A stretch of DNA of 41,810 nt from an uncultured Clostridia bacterium. Lineage in GTDB: Bacteria; Bacillota; Clostridia; Christensenellales; Borkfalkiaceae. Below the pieces are notes generated by a model, which was not told the DNA's origin, did no database searches, and worked only from the letters and a program-made list of their open reading frames with translations. This document shows positions 7,840 to 16,835 of this stretch, in pieces (within the stretch, counting starts at the first letter, position 1; each line of letters opens with the position of its first letter). The stretch is taken from NCBI GenBank assembly GCA_947631325.1, contig CANRKX010000011.1, positions 1-41,810 on the forward strand. The letters are read 5' to 3'. The position numbers and the translations under genes are program-made.

Positions 7840-9713
7840 GTTTGGCATATCCTCTCGGCTTTCTCGCCCTCATCGCAATCCCCGTCCTCATTTTAATCTA
7901 TATTATCAAAAACAGATACACCGAGCAGACCGTCTCGTCAACCTATCTTTGGAACCTCAGCGAAAGGTTTATAAAACGCCGTATTCCCATCAACAGAATC
8001 ACGGGTATTATAAACCTCATCTTGCAGATTCTCGCCGTTATAGCGATTGCGATAATTCTCTCCCGTCCTTTTCTTATTATGAAGGGTGGAGCCCAAACTT
8101 ATTGCTTTATCCTCGACGGCTCGGGCAGTATGAACGCCCTCTGCACGGACGACAAATCCCGCTTCGAAAAGGGCAAGGACGAGATATTGAAAATCATAGA
8201 CGATTCCGTCAAGGGAAGCCAATACACCCTAATATATGCGGGAACTTCGACGGAAACCATCTTCGAAAATTATGCCGATAAGGACAACGCCATGGAGGTC
8301 GTCCGCGACTTAACCGCCGCATATTCGGCGACGCCTTTGACCGCCGCGCTGTCTGCCGCGCAGAAGTATTTCACTTCCAACCCCTCGGCAAAGACCTATC
8401 TCATAACCGATAAAAATTTTGAAACGACCAACAACATAAATCTCGTCAACGTTTCCGACGGCGGCGAAAATTATGCCGTATCGGGGGTGGAAGCCACCCT
8501 TTCGGACGGCAAGCTCAACGTCAGCGGCAACGTGTCGTCATATGAAAGCGACGCAGAACTCACCCTCGAACTCTACTTTGCGGGCGAGGGCGGCGAATTT
8601 GTCAAGGACGGCGATATCACCGTAACCGCCGCAAAGCTCGCCCAAACAGCCTTTTCGTTCAAGAGCGAAAGGTCCGATTACACCGCTTTAAAGGTGCGCG
8701 TCGCCCAACAGGACGCCCTCCCGCTGGACAACGAACAGACCCTTTTCAACGCCAAATTCGAGAATATATCCAAGATTATGCTCGTCAGCGACACGCCCTT
8801 TTTCATGCATGCCGCCCTTTCCGCCTTGGGAATTCCCGACGACAGGTTGGATATCGTCGAAAGCGAAAAGTACGCCGAGCAGTCGGGCTATGGTCTGTAT
8901 ATATATGAAAATTTCGTCCCCGAAGAGCTCCCGCGCGAGGGCGCAACGTGGTTCATCAACCCTCCCGAAAGCGTCAAGGGCACCAATTTCAGCACGGGCG
9001 ATTGGTACTTCCCCGTCGACAGGGCGGAGTTCTCCCAATCTTCGGCAACCACCACCCGCAACCTCTTGAAGGGCATAATCCGCAACGAGAGCGAAGACTT
9101 CAAACCGAGGCAGTACATGAAGTGCGGATTAAGCAGCGGCGGCAAGTTCAACACTCTCTTATCCTGCGACGGCAGCCCCATAATCTTTGCGGGCACGAAT
9201 ATTTACGGCAACCGCGAAACAGTCTTTGCCTTTGACGTCAAGGATTTCGCTCTGTTCACTTTGGGCGCCAATTTTTCGGTTATGTCGTCAAATATATTGA
9301 CGTATTCATTCCCGCCCGTCGTGGATAATACTTCATATATATGCGGCGACGTCATACAGATAAACCGCATCCCCAACAGCACGAGCATAAGCATCGTCAC
9401 CCCGTCGGGCAAAAACGTCTATCCCGACGTAAGTTCGTCGGCGGCGGAGTACGAGCTTGAAGAGGTGGGCGTATATAAGATAACGCTCGCCATGAAGGAC
9501 AATTCCGAGATGTCGGTCAACGTATACAGTTCGTTGCCCGAGGCGGAGCGCGTCCTCACGGTAACAGAAAAGGAGTTTATAATTCAGGGAACGCCCGCGG
9601 CGAGCAACCTTGACGGCATTATAGACGACTTACTCATTTTGTTTATAGTATTGGCTGTCCTTGCCGTGGCAGATTACGGAGTGTATTGTTATGAGCAATA
9701 TCAGCTTCGATAA
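7836..9713 (+). CDS. BatA-like VWA membrane protein
   Basis: A 625-residue protein with a BatA-type N-terminus: two membrane helices (about 3-24 and 56-80) joined by a short basic loop. They are followed by a VWA domain with an intact metal-site motif DGSGS (D94, S96, S98). Residues ~210-590 form a long beta-rich extracytoplasmic region, and a final helix near 600-618 returns to the membrane. In related operons such proteins form membrane complexes with MoxR and DUF58. The start overlaps the DUF58 stop by 4 bp and the end overlaps the next gene by 23 bp, indicating tightly coupled expression. The substrate is unknown. Confidence 0.9.
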   Translation: MSLAYPLGFLALIAIPVLILIYIIKNRYTEQTVSSTYLWNLSERFIKRRIPINRITGIINLILQILAVIAIAIILSRPFLIMKGGAQTYCFILDGSGSMNALCTDDKSRFEKGKDEILKIIDDSVKGSQYTLIYAGTSTETIFENYADKDNAMEVVRDLTAAYSATPLTAALSAAQKYFTSNPSAKTYLITDKNFETTNNINLVNVSDGGENYAVSGVEATLSDGKLNVSGNVSSYESDAELTLELYFAGEGGEFVKDGDITVTAAKLAQTAFSFKSERSDYTALKVRVAQQDALPLDNEQTLFNAKFENISKIMLVSDTPFFMHAALSALGIPDDRLDIVESEKYAEQSGYGLYIYENFVPEELPREGATWFINPPESVKGTNFSTGDWYFPVDRAEFSQSSATTTRNLLKGIIRNESEDFKPRQYMKCGLSSGGKFNTLLSCDGSPIIFAGTNIYGNRETVFAFDVKDFALFTLGANFSVMSSNILTYSFPPVVDNTSYICGDVIQINRIPNSTSISIVTPSGKNVYPDVSSSAAEYELEEVGVYKITLAMKDNSEMSVNVYSSLPEAERVLTVTEKEFIIQGTPAASNLDGIIDDLLILFIVLAVLAVADYGVYCYEQYQLR

Positions 9714-12516
9714 CGCATATTTATTGTTGATAGCCGTTCCGCTTGTCATTCTGTTCACGGTTCCCTTCCTTATCGCCGTCAGAAAGGACAACAGGAACGC
9801 CCACAACGTCACGTCGCAGATACTTCACGTCGTCATGGCGCTCATTATTGCCTTTGCCGCGGCGGGGACGAGCATTACGGCAGTCCTCACCGAAACAGAC
9901 GTGTACGTCGTCGCCGACGTGTCTTATTCTGCTTCCAAAAATCTTGATAACGTAGATAGCTATATCCGCGGCATTAAATTGCCGAGAAACGCCAAGATGG
10001 GGCTTGTGTGCTTCGGCAAAGACTACAAGCTCGTCAGCGAGTTGGGCGATAAAAATAAGATTGCAAGCGTCAAAAATTCGGGCGTGGACGAGACGGAGAC
10101 CAATATAGCCGAAGCCCTCAATTATGCCGGCACCCTCTTTGAAGAGGACGTCATAAAGCGCATCGTCCTCATAACCGACGGCAAACAGACGGACGAAGCC
10201 GACACGTATGCAATTCACCGCGCCATAAACGCGTTGCAGGCGCGCGACATAAAGGTGGACGCGATATATCTCGACGATAACCTTTCGGAAGACGCGCGCG
10301 AAGTGCAGATTTCAAGCGTCGATTACACCCGTTCGGTGTTTATCGACCATAGCGAGACGGCAACCGTTTACGTGCAGTCGAGCTATGAGACAGACGCAAT
10401 CTTAACCCTCTATAAGGGCGATACAAAGCTTTCGGACAGGGCGATAAGGCTCATGGACGGCGCAACGCCCGTCACCTTCGACCTCGACACGTCGGAGGCG
10501 GGCTCTTTCGACTATCGCGTCACCGTCTCGGTAGGCGAGGACGCCAGCGACCACAACAACGAAGTGACTTTCACTCAGATTGTCTCGCCCATAAAGCGCA
10601 TACTCTTAATCACGGGCAATTGGAACGACTGCCCCGAAATCATCGAACAGTACGGCGACAGCGGCGCATATATCGACGTGTATGAAAAGGAATTTTCGGG
10701 CGACACCGACCATACGCCCACGCCGATAAGCGTAAAGCGCGCCTATAAAGCGCAGTTCGAGGGCAACGAGAGGATAAATATAAACCTCATGTCCGACGTC
10801 AATCTGGACATTGTCCAGCCGTGGAGCATAGAGCAACTGTGCAAGTATGACGAGATTATTATTTCGGATATAGATATAACCGCCCTCCCCAACAGGACGG
10901 AGTTCGTTTCCAACCTCAACACCGCAGTGTCCTTCTTCGGCAAGAGCCTTTTGACCTTCGGCAACCTGCATATACAGAATTCGGGAATTGAGGAACTCGA
11001 AGAATTGGGCGAAATGCTCCCCGTGAGATACGGCAGAAGCGACAATCTTCCCAAGCTCTTCACCTTGGTCGTTGACAGCTCGCGCAGTATGACGACGATG
11101 GGCAACCTTCAGAAGGCAAAGTCCTCCGCCATAAAACTTCTCGACCTCATGGGCGATAACGACTTTGTAAATCTCGTCTCCTTTGACGAAAATGCGCACA
11201 TAAGGCTCAACCAGAGCCCCGCGAAGAGGAGAGATGATATAATCGCCGCCATAAACAGCCTATCCCCCGTGCAGGGCACCGACATAAAGACGGCTTTAAG
11301 CGCGGCATACGACCTGTGCGACGACCCCTATCAGAGATTTTCCGAACGCCGCGTCGTGTTCATTTCGGACGGCATAAATTATGTTGACGATACCGACAGC
11401 GAAATTACCTCAATTGCTTCCTCGGCTTATGACGACGGGGTTGTGACAACCGTCCTCGACATGGGCAGACAGCGCAACCCGAGCAGCGATCAGACCACCG
11501 TTTCAAGCAAGGCGGAACGCCTTCTCAAAGCCATTGCCGCGGCGGGCGGCGGTTCGGTTGACGACGCATATCTTTATTTGGGCGACACCGAGGATCTCCC
11601 CGACGACGTATTCCAACAGATATCCGATAAGATGTATGAAACTGTTGTCGAAAGGACGACTTCGGTCAATATAACCCGCCGTTCGGACGAAGTTCTCGAA
11701 GGGCTTCCGCAGTCCGGATTGCCCGATATTACGGGATATATCTATTCCTCGTCAAAGCCCAACGCGACAAACGTGCTCGAACTAAATCACAAAAAGCAGA
11801 ACTCCGACGAGTTTGAAAAAATCCCGCTGTACGCCTATTGGTCGCGCACCAACGGCAAAGTAGCGTCGTTTACAAGCGCGCTTAGCAGGGATTGGCTCAC
11901 GCAGTGGGACGATAGCGAGCTGAGCGGTCAATTTATCTCAAATATTCTCGACGTCAACACGCCCGAGCAAAAGACGGACTATCCCTATGTGTTCGACGTA
12001 TTGCAGGACGGCTCCTTAACGACGGTAAAGGTTGCGCCCGCAACCCTCCGCTTCACTTCCACCGCAAACATTTCTATAACTCTGCCCGACGGCACGGTTT
12101 CGGAGAACGTCATGGTTTTCGACGGCGCGGAGTACAGCTATGAATTTACCGCGGTCGACGTCGGCAAGTATACGATAACAGTTTCATACGAATACAACGG
12201 CACACAGTATACGGCGATATCGCCGCTCACGGTGTCCTATAAGAGCGAGTATAACGAGTTTACGCTGTATGAGCCTTCCGTGCTCTCCAAGGCGATAGGC
12301 GACGGCGGTCAATTGAGTTTGGACGGCAGTCTCTCTCTTGAAAACGCGCCCAACGAAGCGGGCACATATACCGTTGAACTCACAATGCCCCTTTTGATAA
12401 TCTGCGCCGTGCTGTACGTCGTCGATATCATCATACGAAAGCTGAAGTGGGAGGACGTCAAGAGCTTCTTCGCCTCGTTCGGCAAATCGCGTAAAGAGGA
12501 GGGCGGCAATTCATGA
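9691..12516 (+). CDS. Large membrane protein with two VWA domains
   Basis: The ATG at 9691 is preferred over an in-frame TTG at 9661 because ACGGAG precedes it; the product is 941 residues. Two N-terminal membrane helices (about 10-30 and 44-66) precede a first VWA-like domain with DVSYS (D76, S78, S80). A region around 300-450 begins with a Rossmann-like strand (RILLITG) and resembles the amidotransferase-like segment seen in some VWA membrane proteins (tentative). A second VWA domain has DSSRS (D462, S464, S466). A C-terminal helix (~897-917) is followed by a basic cytoplasmic tail. Two intact metal-site motifs in one chain suggest two ligand contacts. It is the fifth gene of the MoxR operon and overlaps the next start by 4 bp. 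Confidence 0.88.
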   Translation: MSNISFDNAYLLLIAVPLVILFTVPFLIAVRKDNRNAHNVTSQILHVVMALIIAFAAAGTSITAVLTETDVYVVADVSYSASKNLDNVDSYIRGIKLPRNAKMGLVCFGKDYKLVSELGDKNKIASVKNSGVDETETNIAEALNYAGTLFEEDVIKRIVLITDGKQTDEADTYAIHRAINALQARDIKVDAIYLDDNLSEDAREVQISSVDYTRSVFIDHSETATVYVQSSYETDAILTLYKGDTKLSDRAIRLMDGATPVTFDLDTSEAGSFDYRVTVSVGEDASDHNNEVTFTQIVSPIKRILLITGNWNDCPEIIEQYGDSGAYIDVYEKEFSGDTDHTPTPISVKRAYKAQFEGNERININLMSDVNLDIVQPWSIEQLCKYDEIIISDIDITALPNRTEFVSNLNTAVSFFGKSLLTFGNLHIQNSGIEELEELGEMLPVRYGRSDNLPKLFTLVVDSSRSMTTMGNLQKAKSSAIKLLDLMGDNDFVNLVSFDENAHIRLNQSPAKRRDDIIAAINSLSPVQGTDIKTALSAAYDLCDDPYQRFSERRVVFISDGINYVDDTDSEITSIASSAYDDGVVTTVLDMGRQRNPSSDQTTVSSKAERLLKAIAAAGGGSVDDAYLYLGDTEDLPDDVFQQISDKMYETVVERTTSVNITRRSDEVLEGLPQSGLPDITGYIYSSSKPNATNVLELNHKKQNSDEFEKIPLYAYWSRTNGKVASFTSALSRDWLTQWDDSELSGQFISNILDVNTPEQKTDYPYVFDVLQDGSLTTVKVAPATLRFTSTANISITLPDGTVSENVMVFDGAEYSYEFTAVDVGKYTITVSYEYNGTQYTAISPLTVSYKSEYNEFTLYEPSVLSKAIGDGGQLSLDGSLSLENAPNEAGTYTVELTMPLLIICAVLYVVDIIIRKLKWEDVKSFFASFGKSRKEEGGNS

Positions 12517-13910
12517 GGAAGTTGATTTTCATTGTATTGGCTTGCATTATCGCCCTTTTCTGCGCGGGATGCGGCTCATATACTCCGCCCATAATTCTCT
12601 CCCCCGACGAAAATCAGACCTCGCCCAATCCCCCCGAAGGCGATGAGGGCGAGGATGAGGGGCTTGTATACACCGTCTCATTGCGGCAGGAAAACGGCAG
12701 GTCGTATATCCCGCCCGTGCCCATTTACGCACAGTGGATGAATGTGGACGAGGACAACAACAGCGTGTTCACGTCTCAGTTCAACGCGGCGGGCATAGCG
12801 CGGGCGACGGGGCTTGAGGGCGACTATCGCGTCACCCTTTCCAACCTGCCCGATGGCTATGCGTACGACCCCAACAACGGCGGCGCACAGTATATCGCCA
12901 CCGAGGATACCCCCAACATTTCCATAACCATATTCAGATTAAAGGAACTGAGCGGCGTGGGCGACAATCTGTATATGAACTGTCTCTCGTTCAGCGAATC
13001 GGGAATGTACAGGATAACTCTCAACAGCAAGTCGCAAAGGCTGTACTTTGAATTTACACCTCGAACTACGGGCATATATTCGGTCGAATCGTGCGCCGAT
13101 ATCTCCGCAAACGAGATAAACCCCAAACTTCAGCCCTACACGGGCACAACGCAGTATAAGCACCCCGACCCCGAGGTTGACGGCGGCGGCTCGTCCTCGT
13201 CATACACCAAGAACTTCAAATTCGAGAGAATGATAGGCAACTATGAAGAGGGTAGCCCCATCTGCTTTGCGGTGTGGGCGGAGAGCAACCGCGGCTATCC
13301 CGTCACGGTTGACCTCATGGTTGTGTATGCGGGCGACGTTCCCCCCGTTGAATTCGTTAAGTCCGTCGGACCCTATTATAGCGGCGCAAAACCTTCGGGC
13401 AATTTCCACTATATGTATGAAAATTCACCCGGCGGCTTACTCGACGCAAGCAAGGTCAAACTCGATTGGACTGACTTGAATGAAGACGGCGTATGGCAGG
13501 AAGGAGAGGGAGACGGCTTCTATCATGTCTATGACCAAACTCTCTATCAATCGACAAACGGCTTCGGACCGCTCGTCTTTATGAAGATTTCTCAGCCTTG
13601 CGAGCTGTTCGAGCATATGCAGACGGGCACGGCAAGTCCGTCGATAATCCAAAATCTCAATATGGTATTCGGCGATTACAACTATGTGGGCTTCTTCGAC
13701 AGCTATCAGAGCTATATAAAGTTCGACGGCGTTCACCCCGTGAATGTCGAATTGCAGACCTTCCTTCAAAGGCTCGCCCTCTATTACAGAATGTTCCTCG
13801 ACGGAATAGGTAATGTTGAGTCGATTACGGGCTTGAGCGGCAACGGCGCGAGCGGCTTGAGCTCGGATGAGGAGAGTCAGTGGTTGTTCGCCTGCGGAGT
13901 CTACCGCTAA
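12513..13910 (+). CDS. Hypothetical lipoprotein ending the MoxR operon
   Basis: A 465-residue lipoprotein of unknown function. The signal peptide ends in CAGC (lipidated Cys20), followed by an acidic Pro-rich linker (~25-50). The middle contains an Ig-like or 'MSCRAMM-type' stretch (IYAQWMNV ... GDYRVTLSNLPDGYAYDPN, about 70-120) and a beta-rich region of the kind that spans pre-peptidase-like domains (SGMYRITLNSKSQRLYFEFTP, ~155-180). Both assignments are by eye. The start overlaps the preceding stop (ATGA), so it is translated with the VWA proteins and is a candidate extracellular partner of them. I recognise no catalytic motif. Confidence 0.75.
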   Translation: MRKLIFIVLACIIALFCAGCGSYTPPIILSPDENQTSPNPPEGDEGEDEGLVYTVSLRQENGRSYIPPVPIYAQWMNVDEDNNSVFTSQFNAAGIARATGLEGDYRVTLSNLPDGYAYDPNNGGAQYIATEDTPNISITIFRLKELSGVGDNLYMNCLSFSESGMYRITLNSKSQRLYFEFTPRTTGIYSVESCADISANEINPKLQPYTGTTQYKHPDPEVDGGGSSSSYTKNFKFERMIGNYEEGSPICFAVWAESNRGYPVTVDLMVVYAGDVPPVEFVKSVGPYYSGAKPSGNFHYMYENSPGGLLDASKVKLDWTDLNEDGVWQEGEGDGFYHVYDQTLYQSTNGFGPLVFMKISQPCELFEHMQTGTASPSIIQNLNMVFGDYNYVGFFDSYQSYIKFDGVHPVNVELQTFLQRLALYYRMFLDGIGNVESITGLSGNGASGLSSDEESQWLFACGVYR

Positions 13911-14332
13911 CGCTCGCTCCCGCGCTAACGCGGCGCGGCGCATATATGCGTCGCATAACTTTGTCGCGCTTCGCTCCGCCTTGGTCGTGTACTTCATTGT
14001 ACACTCCCTGCGGTCGTCGCTCGCGCTTCTTGTTCTGCTCGCATCTCTGCACCGCGGCTTATGATGAGCAATTTAAAGATTGTCATCCCGACCGAATGAG
14101 AAGCCTGCGAAGCAGGTTCGATTGAGTGGAGGGATCCCCTCGTGGTCTCGGGGTGCAATTCTGAAACGCCTACCGCATACCTCGTGGTCTCGGTCTGCAC
14201 TTCTAATAATCCCACCTCATTATACCTTTCCCCCTTCCAACGGAAAGGGGGAGAGTACCCGAACCCAAAGGTTCGGGGGAGAGAAGGTTGTTCCCACTTT
14301 TACCAAAAAAATGATAAGGCAGGAAAAAATCA
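13911..14332. repeat. Gene-free stretch of hairpins and repeat-like sequence
   Basis: No gene is supported over 422 bp. Visible pieces are: a GTGTAC...GTACAC hairpin inside a TCGC/CGCT-rich stretch (13930-14060); the hairpin GCCTGC-GAA-GCAGGT (~14103-14117) within a 'TGTCATCCCGAC...GAGGGATCCC' segment; a 14-bp direct repeat CCTCGTGGTCTCGG (14138-14151 and 14180-14193); an imperfect C/G-rich hairpin at 14227-14252; and a perfect CCCGAACC/GGTTCGGG hairpin (14258-14277). This mosaic resembles dispersed intergenic repeat families of Clostridia. No poly-T tail marks a classic terminator, although the hairpins may end the MoxR operon. Confidence 0.6.
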
Positions 14333-15625
14333 GTGTTTGCAAGTTCAGCAATTTCAAAGTTATCTTCACTGCTCGCGTCGGATACGCCGACCAATATGAT
14401 AATCGGTCTTTCCGTCGCTTCGGCTGTCATCGTCGTGCTCATTGTCGGCATAGTTCTGACGGCGGTAGTACATAGGGACGAAAGTCACCGAAAGCACAGA
14501 CGGGGCAAGTCTGCAAAGACTTCAAAGCCCGAAACTTTGCCCGTGCAAAAATCCGAAAAGATTGCGCCGCGCGAAGCCCAATCCGCACCCCAATCTGCAC
14601 CTCAAACGGCGTCTCAAAATATCCAATCTGCGCCCGTTAATGTTGAGCCTTTAAATGCCGCACAATCGGGCGAAAAAACAGTTGCACAGGCAACTATCGT
14701 CACCGAAATCGCCCAAAAATCGCAGCCCAAGGCGGCAAATATGCAGCAAGACGGCGAAATTATTCCAGCGGGCGCGCGCCTTCGCACCCTCGGACTTGTG
14801 GCGATAAGGTATGACAAGAGCTATTACGCCCGTCTCTGCCAAGCCGACGCCGAGACTAAGAAATATTATGAAGAGCTCAAAGCCGAAATGCTGTCTTACG
14901 GCGCGAAGAGCAGGATAAGCTGGAAGCACGAGACTTTCAAGTTCGGCAGAAAGCTCTTGATGAAGATGAAGATGCGCGGCAAAACTCTTTGCCTTTACTT
15001 TGCGCTGTCTGCGGCGGACTATGCCGACACCAAGTACAAGGTTGAGGACGCGACTTTGCTCGGCTATGACGACACGCCCTGCCTTTACAGAATTTTTAAC
15101 GCGCGCAGGTGCAAGTTTGCAAAGGAACTAATAGCTCAGGTCGCAATCGACAGCGGATTATCCAAGGGCGACATTCCCAAGTGTTCGGCTCCCGCATATG
15201 AGAGTACTCCCGCACTCTTGAAAAAGGATCTCGTTCGCGAGATACGCTATAAAAAGAATGGCGAAGAGGACGAAGTTGCCGCCGCCGACGCGGAAAAGGT
15301 GGTCGCCGTGGCAAGCGAGGTGGACGACATAATGGAGGACGAGGAGGCAAAGGCTCTCATCGAAAGCTCGGGTCGCCGCGCCGACAAGACGCGCACCGCT
15401 ATAATCAACGTTGACACAATAGGCAAACTCTTCAAGGACGGCGAAGTCGTCACCCTGCAGGAGATTGCAAAGCGCACGAAGGGCTATGACAGGGCGACCT
15501 ATTTAAAGGTGCTCGCCCGCGGCACGCTCGACAAGAGTCTGACCGTCGAAGCCGACGATTTCTCAATCGAAGCCGTCAAGATGATACTTTTAACGGGCGG
15601 CAAAGTCCTAAAAACCGTCAAATAA
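14333..15625 (+). CDS. Membrane-anchored protein ending in a uL15-like domain
   Basis: The start is a GTG at 14333, with AGGCAGG 9 bp upstream; the next ATG (14396) has no ribosome site and would clip the sequence before the helix. The 430-residue product has one membrane helix (~22-44) and a basic, then Gln/Ala/Pro-rich disordered linker (~45-145). A charged domain (~151-305) carries conserved-looking runs such as IRYDKSYYARLCQ, KSRISWKHETFKFGRK and RGKTLCLYFALS; I recognise this domain from other clostridial proteins but know no function. The C-terminal ~75 residues (INVDTIGKLFKDGEVV ... VLARGTLDKSLTVEADDFS ... TGGKV) match the C-terminal half of ribosomal protein uL15. It is not the ribosomal gene itself: no ribosomal operon is present. 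Function unknown. Confidence 0.8.
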   Translation: MFASSAISKLSSLLASDTPTNMIIGLSVASAVIVVLIVGIVLTAVVHRDESHRKHRRGKSAKTSKPETLPVQKSEKIAPREAQSAPQSAPQTASQNIQSAPVNVEPLNAAQSGEKTVAQATIVTEIAQKSQPKAANMQQDGEIIPAGARLRTLGLVAIRYDKSYYARLCQADAETKKYYEELKAEMLSYGAKSRISWKHETFKFGRKLLMKMKMRGKTLCLYFALSAADYADTKYKVEDATLLGYDDTPCLYRIFNARRCKFAKELIAQVAIDSGLSKGDIPKCSAPAYESTPALLKKDLVREIRYKKNGEEDEVAAADAEKVVAVASEVDDIMEDEEAKALIESSGRRADKTRTAIINVDTIGKLFKDGEVVTLQEIAKRTKGYDRATYLKVLARGTLDKSLTVEADDFSIEAVKMILLTGGKVLKTVK

Positions 15626-15679
15626 AGTCATTATCAATTTAAATATTGAGATAATTTATAAATTTTTTGTTGCATATAA

Positions 15680-15708
15680 TTGACTATGCATTCCAAAACA
15701 ATTACAAT
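15680..15708 (+). promoter_or_regulatory. Sigma-A promoter of the 15741 gene
   Basis: TTGACT (15680-15685) and TACAAT (15703-15708) are 17 bp apart, placing the start near 15715, just ahead of the AGGTAGGT ribosome site. Confidence 0.6.
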
Positions 15709-15740
15709 ATGTATTAATAAAAGTAAAGGTAGGTCATATT

Positions 15741-16472
15741 ATGGAGTGGTTGAATGAGCACAGCGGACTTATAATGTTGGTCGGCTCGATAATCATCGTC
15801 ATTTTGGTGGCGGTGGCTATCTGCATGCTGTACAGATTGCACAGCAAGATAGCGGTGCAGAGGTTGAATTTCCTCGGCTTCTATTCGATAGACAAGGACA
15901 CAAAGACGCGTTATGCCGACATGACGATCGGCAACAAGTCGCTCAACGACATTGGTATTAGCGAGCTGGGAATTCAGAACGGCAAAATCAAGTTCCCCCT
16001 CACCGATAAATACAAGCGCGACAGCAATATGTTGCCCGACGCGAGGATTGTGATTGAGCAGAGAAGCTCGATATCTTTCAAGCTTTCGTGCGAGGAACTG
16101 CGTTCGCTCGTCGTCGAGTTGAACGGCAAGCACGTTTTGAAGAGCTTGCGCATTTACGCCGTCGATCTGACGGGAACGCTCTATCGCGGCAGGGTGCCCG
16201 ACGTCAAGAAGCTCATAAAGGAGATGTTGCTTGCCGAAAAGCAGGGCATGTCCTATGAGGAATACATAAGTCTTGCCAAGAATGAAGCCGCCGCAACCGA
16301 CGCAAATCCGACCGTTGCGCCCGCCGAGGAAAAGGCGGAGGAGCCCGAAGAAGCGGAGACGGCAAATGAGCCCGAGGTCGAGACCGCGCCCGATGAGGTG
16401 AAGTCTGAAGCCGAAGTCGCCGCAACCGAGGTTGAGCCCGAAAAAAAGGCAGATTCCGAAGAAAATGAATAA
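15741..16472 (+). CDS. Single-pass membrane protein with acidic C-terminal tail, hypothetical
   Basis: A 243-residue protein with an N-terminal membrane helix (about 10-31) and no cleavable signal. A compact domain follows (~35-165), with a FYSIDKDTKTRYADMTIGNKS opening that reads like a beta-sandwich recognising polar ligands. A Glu/Ala/Pro/Val-rich acidic tail covers the last ~60 residues. I do not recognise a family. It has its own promoter, 115 bp after the uL15-like gene, and two hairpins beyond its stop. The shared single-helix topology and disordered Glu/Ala/Pro regions suggest it may work with the preceding protein; this is inference from position only. Confidence 0.65.
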   Translation: MEWLNEHSGLIMLVGSIIIVILVAVAICMLYRLHSKIAVQRLNFLGFYSIDKDTKTRYADMTIGNKSLNDIGISELGIQNGKIKFPLTDKYKRDSNMLPDARIVIEQRSSISFKLSCEELRSLVVELNGKHVLKSLRIYAVDLTGTLYRGRVPDVKKLIKEMLLAEKQGMSYEEYISLAKNEAAATDANPTVAPAEEKAEEPEEAETANEPEVETAPDEVKSEAEVAATEVEPEKKADSEENE

Positions 16473-16476
16473 TTTT

Positions 16477-16501
16477 ATCGGGCGGCAAATTTCCGCCCGA
16501 T
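16477..16501 (+). terminator. Hairpin after the 15741 gene
   Basis: Stem ATCGGGCGG (16477-16485) pairs with CCGCCCGAT (16493-16501) across a 7-nt loop, four bases past the stop codon. No good T-run follows, so termination may rely on the next hairpin. Confidence 0.55.
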
Positions 16502-16509
16502 AATCATAA

Positions 16510-16553
16510 ACAAAACAAGTGCCGATGCCATTCCGCGTCGGCACTTGTTTTGT
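16510..16553. terminator. Strong 16-bp-stem hairpin
   Basis: ACAAAACAAGTGCCGA (16510-16525) pairs perfectly with 16538-16553 around a 12-nt loop. The 3' stem ends in TTGTTTTGT. It is likely to be the main terminator for the upstream + strand gene. Confidence 0.75.
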
Positions 16554-16580
16554 AAATCAACTTTTGCTTTTAACAATAAT

Positions 16581-16611
16581 AAAAATCCAACCTTTAAGCG
16601 GGTGGATTTTT
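16581..16611 (-). terminator. Terminator of the small peptide transcript
   Basis: AAAAATCCA (16581-16589) pairs with TGGATTTTT (16603-16611), with an extra CC/GG pair in the loop. On the minus strand it ends in a T-run 20 bp beyond the small ORF. It is symmetric enough to stop + strand transcription as well. Confidence 0.65.
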
Positions 16612-16631
16612 ATTAACAATATTTAAATTAA

Positions 16632-16724
16632 TCAGAATGTGCGGATGAATGCATTTAGGAACGCGCAGGAGTAGCCGCCTTTTTCCTCGCAGTCCCTGAT
16701 GTCGTCAAAAAGTTCGTAAAGCAT
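16632..16724 (-). CDS. Small 30-residue peptide, unknown
   Basis: An ATG at 16724 follows the strong ribosome site AAAAGGAG (9 bp spacing) and opens 30 codons ending in TGA. The N-terminal part (MLYELFDDIRDCEEKGG) is acidic and ends in Gly-Gly; the remaining 13 residues are YSCAFLNAFIRTF, hydrophobic with one Cys and one Arg. It has its own consensus promoter (16836-16864), a leader of about 105 nt and a terminator, so a free-standing small transcript is well supported. The Gly-Gly break looks like a leader/core junction of a processed peptide, but no protease, transporter or modifying enzyme is adjacent, so a signal peptide, regulatory peptide or leader peptide are equally open. Confidence 0.6.
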   Translation of the reverse strand: MLYELFDDIRDCEEKGGYSCAFLNAFIRTF

Positions 16725-16835
16725 ATATTTATTCTCCTTTTAAGATATTTTCTGAATCGGGGCGCGGCTTGCAAGGGCACTGTCGGCTTCTTGTCGGCTT
16801 TCAAATCGCCTTGCCGCCTCGCTTTTTTCGATTGC

